Source of the DNA: Candidatus Albibeggiatoa sp. nov. BB20 | GTDB taxonomy: Bacteria > Pseudomonadota > Gammaproteobacteria > Beggiatoales > Beggiatoaceae | Length of the DNA stretch: 6,056 nt | NCBI GenBank assembly: GCA_016744725.1 | Contig: JADGDW010000213.1 | Span: 1-6,056 of the forward strand | Reading direction: 5' to 3' | Shown: positions 4,900 to 6,056 of the stretch, piece after piece | Layout of the letters: every line of letters starts with the position of its first letter | Position numbering within the stretch: the first letter of the stretch is position 1 | Position numbers and translations under genes: made by a program | The notes under the pieces: model-generated | What the model was told of the DNA's origin: nothing | What the model saw: the letters and a program-made list of their open reading frames with translations, nothing else | Database searches by the model: none

Positions 4900-5835
4900 T
4901 TACTCTCCGGGCCCTTCATCTGGTTTGGCATTGCCAAATAATAACATATTTGGTTGCAATTCAAGGGTATGAATTAAACGACGTGCAGTGCGTAATAGTT
5001 GGCGAAATTCAGTCACACTGTTCGTAATTTCAGGCACAGTTTGTTGTCCTAAAAAATCCAAATCATTTCTTAAATTGCGGCTTAATTGATGTAATTCATC
5101 CGTTATTTTGACAATGGTTTGAGTTGATTGTTGAATATTATCTTGATTGGCCTGTAATAATTGATTCAAGCTGTCCGCACTATTTTGCGTGGATTGTAAA
5201 GTCTGGGAAATTTGCTGGGTCAGTGTATTTAAATCTTGGGCAAGTTGTGCAGTGTGATAAGAGGTTTCAGTAATATTATGTAAAAAATGGTCTAAATCGT
5301 TTTCATGTTTCGCAAGGACATTGGTCACGGCTTGTATATTTTTTAAACTATCAGTCACCGCTTGCGTATTTTGTTGGGAGAATATCGCATTAATCGTTGA
5401 ATCTACACGTTGATACAAAGAAGGTTTACTCATAATTTCAGGATAAGCTTGATCTGATGCTAAGCTCAGAATCGGCGCATTTAAGCTGCCGCCTGCTAAT
5501 TCAATAAATGCCACACCTGTCAATGGATTTGCGGATAACATCGCGTAAGTGTCTTGTTTGATAGCAATGCCGCGTTCAATTTCCAGCACTAAATACACGG
5601 CATCAGGTCGAGTGGGTTTTAAACGAATGTCTTGGACTGAACCAATTTTCACCCCTTTATATTTAACCGCCGCCTTTAGATTTAATCCAGACACTGATTC
5701 TTGAATATAAACTTGATAAGTATCATACACTTTATTGCTCTTATCCAGCGTGAGCCATAAAACTCCCGCAATCAGAGCAAAACTTAATATAATGACAAAT
5801 AAACCAACAAGTATATAATTAACTTTGTTATTCAT
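4900..5835 (-). CDS. MlaD-family (MCE domain) lipid-transport substrate-binding protein
   Basis: 311 residues. An N-terminal membrane anchor (about residues 7-28) is followed by the MCE domain (about 35-115), with Y-Q-V-Y-I-Q-E-S-V-S-G-L, V-K-Y-K-G-V-K-I-G-S-V and the N-P-L-T-G-V-A-F-I-E-L-A-G-G signature. A long Gln/Asn-rich helical or coiled-coil part (about 150-280) comes next, and a short tail with M-L-L-F-G and an acidic P-x-E-G-P-G-E end. MCE proteins sit in the inner membrane facing the periplasm and form rings that bind phospholipid for an ABC transporter. The longer C-terminal coil suggests a bridging type in place of a minimal E. coli MlaD of about 180 residues. I choose the ATG at 5835 because GAGGT (plus-strand 5841-5845) lies 5 bases upstream. 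An in-frame TTG at 5847 would place that site inside the gene. First visible gene of the operon with the lipoprotein and sdhE. No ATPase or permease gene lies in the 221 bases upstream. Confidence 0.92.
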   Translation of the reverse strand: MNNKVNYILVGLFVIILSFALIAGVLWLTLDKSNKVYDTYQVYIQESVSGLNLKAAVKYKGVKIGSVQDIRLKPTRPDAVYLVLEIERGIAIKQDTYAMLSANPLTGVAFIELAGGSLNAPILSLASDQAYPEIMSKPSLYQRVDSTINAIFSQQNTQAVTDSLKNIQAVTNVLAKHENDLDHFLHNITETSYHTAQLAQDLNTLTQQISQTLQSTQNSADSLNQLLQANQDNIQQSTQTIVKITDELHQLSRNLRNDLDFLGQQTVPEITNSVTEFRQLLRTARRLIHTLELQPNMLLFGNAKPDEGPGE

Positions 5836-5840
5836 TGAAT

Positions 5841-5845
5841 ACCTC
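5841..5845 (-). promoter_or_regulatory. Ribosome binding site (GAGGT) deciding the MlaD-family start
   Basis: Read on the minus strand, GAGGT lies 5 bases before the ATG at 5835. It falls inside the reading frame if the upstream TTG (5847) is used, which makes the ATG the more likely start. Confidence 0.7.
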
Positions 5846-6056
5846 AAATTCTAGGGTAGCTATGATTGACGTGTTCATTTAATTTAAGACAGGCAGTTGT
5901 TCAACAACCATGCTTTGTAGTACTTCGTTAGACCAGTTTAACTTGAATTTCAGATTATCTCGAAAAATATTCAGCTTTAAAAAATATGCCTTGAGAATAT
6001 AAATAAGTAATTCATTTCAAAAATATATTTATTTTTATATTAAGGCAATTATTGAG
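5846..6056. other. Gene-free upstream region of the MlaD-family operon
   Basis: No open frame of useful length is seen on either strand and all minus-strand frames entering from the right edge close quickly. The far right (about 5985-6045) is extremely AT-rich. A palindrome GTTGTTCAACAAC (5896-5908), about 60 bases before the MlaD-family ATG, could be an operator but such short palindromes arise by chance. On the minus strand, TTGAAC within this palindrome followed by TAAATG 17 bases on is a poor promoter match. The operon promoter probably lies in this region but I cannot place it. Confidence 0.4.

Noticed and set aside
5836..5847. Longer MlaD-family start at the TTG (5847), and likewise a TTG start for sdhE at 4266
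   Set aside because: In both cases an ATG 2-4 codons downstream has the better-spaced ribosome binding site and fits the family N-terminus.
5896..5908. Palindrome GTTGTTCAACAAC as an operator
   Set aside because: Six-base arms around one base are expected about once in a window this size, and no regulator is encoded nearby. It is mentioned only in the upstream-region entry.
1..6056. CRISPR array, tRNA, rRNA, riboswitch
   Set aside because: I saw no regularly spaced direct repeats, cloverleaf pattern, rRNA motif or known riboswitch core on either strand.

Overview
The window looks like a piece of chromosome from an AT-rich gammaproteobacterium. The evidence is an SdhE of the gamma/beta type, an MCE-domain protein followed directly by an ABC-auxiliary lipoprotein, and a squalene/phytoene-synthase-family protein closest by eye to HpnD. 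The small secreted protein with paired C-x2-N-P-x2-C motifs reminds me of sulfur-oxidising Thiotrichales such as Beggiatoa. That genus guess is an inference from style and no marker gene supports it.

Left part (1-1444): a short open frame enters from outside the window (1-120). It overlaps the start of a heavily decayed IS200/IS605-type tnpB gene (about 101-1163). The tnpB remnant can be followed from its N-terminus to its zinc finger and last RuvC motif, but at least two stop codons and four frame changes break it. A 280-base AT-rich gap follows. It probably holds the old right end of the element and the promoter region of the next gene.

Middle part (1445-3828): a predicted exported, cysteine-rich protein (1445-2416, +) ends at a plausible hairpin-plus-T-run terminator. 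It faces a small gene on the other strand (2555-2878) that I recognise as an Imm53-family immunity protein, with a good promoter and ribosome binding site but no recognisable toxin beside it. Divergent from it is a full-length squalene/phytoene-synthase-family protein (3007-3828, +) whose two aspartate-rich motifs are both altered, so it may not be an active prenyl synthase.

Right part (3829-6056): a 180-base intergenic stretch contains two interleaved long stems (pseudoknot-like arrangement) and small direct repeats. Then comes a minus-strand operon, read right to left: MlaD-family substrate-binding protein (5835-4900), ABC-type transport auxiliary lipoprotein (4896-4294) and SdhE (4260-4009). 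The first two genes are separated by 3 bases and should act together in lipid movement between the inner and outer membranes. SdhE, which helps attach FAD to succinate dehydrogenase, follows after 33 bases and appears to be a co-transcribed passenger. The 221 bases upstream of the MlaD start hold no gene, so the ATPase and permease partners are not directly upstream.

Overall, the left two thirds look like accessory DNA (dead transposon gene, orphan immunity gene, lineage-specific secreted protein), and the right third looks like conserved core. I see no CRISPR array, tRNA, rRNA or intact mobile element. No feature here proves a new biological system. The best leads are the altered synthase, the orphan Imm53 and the structured intergenic element.
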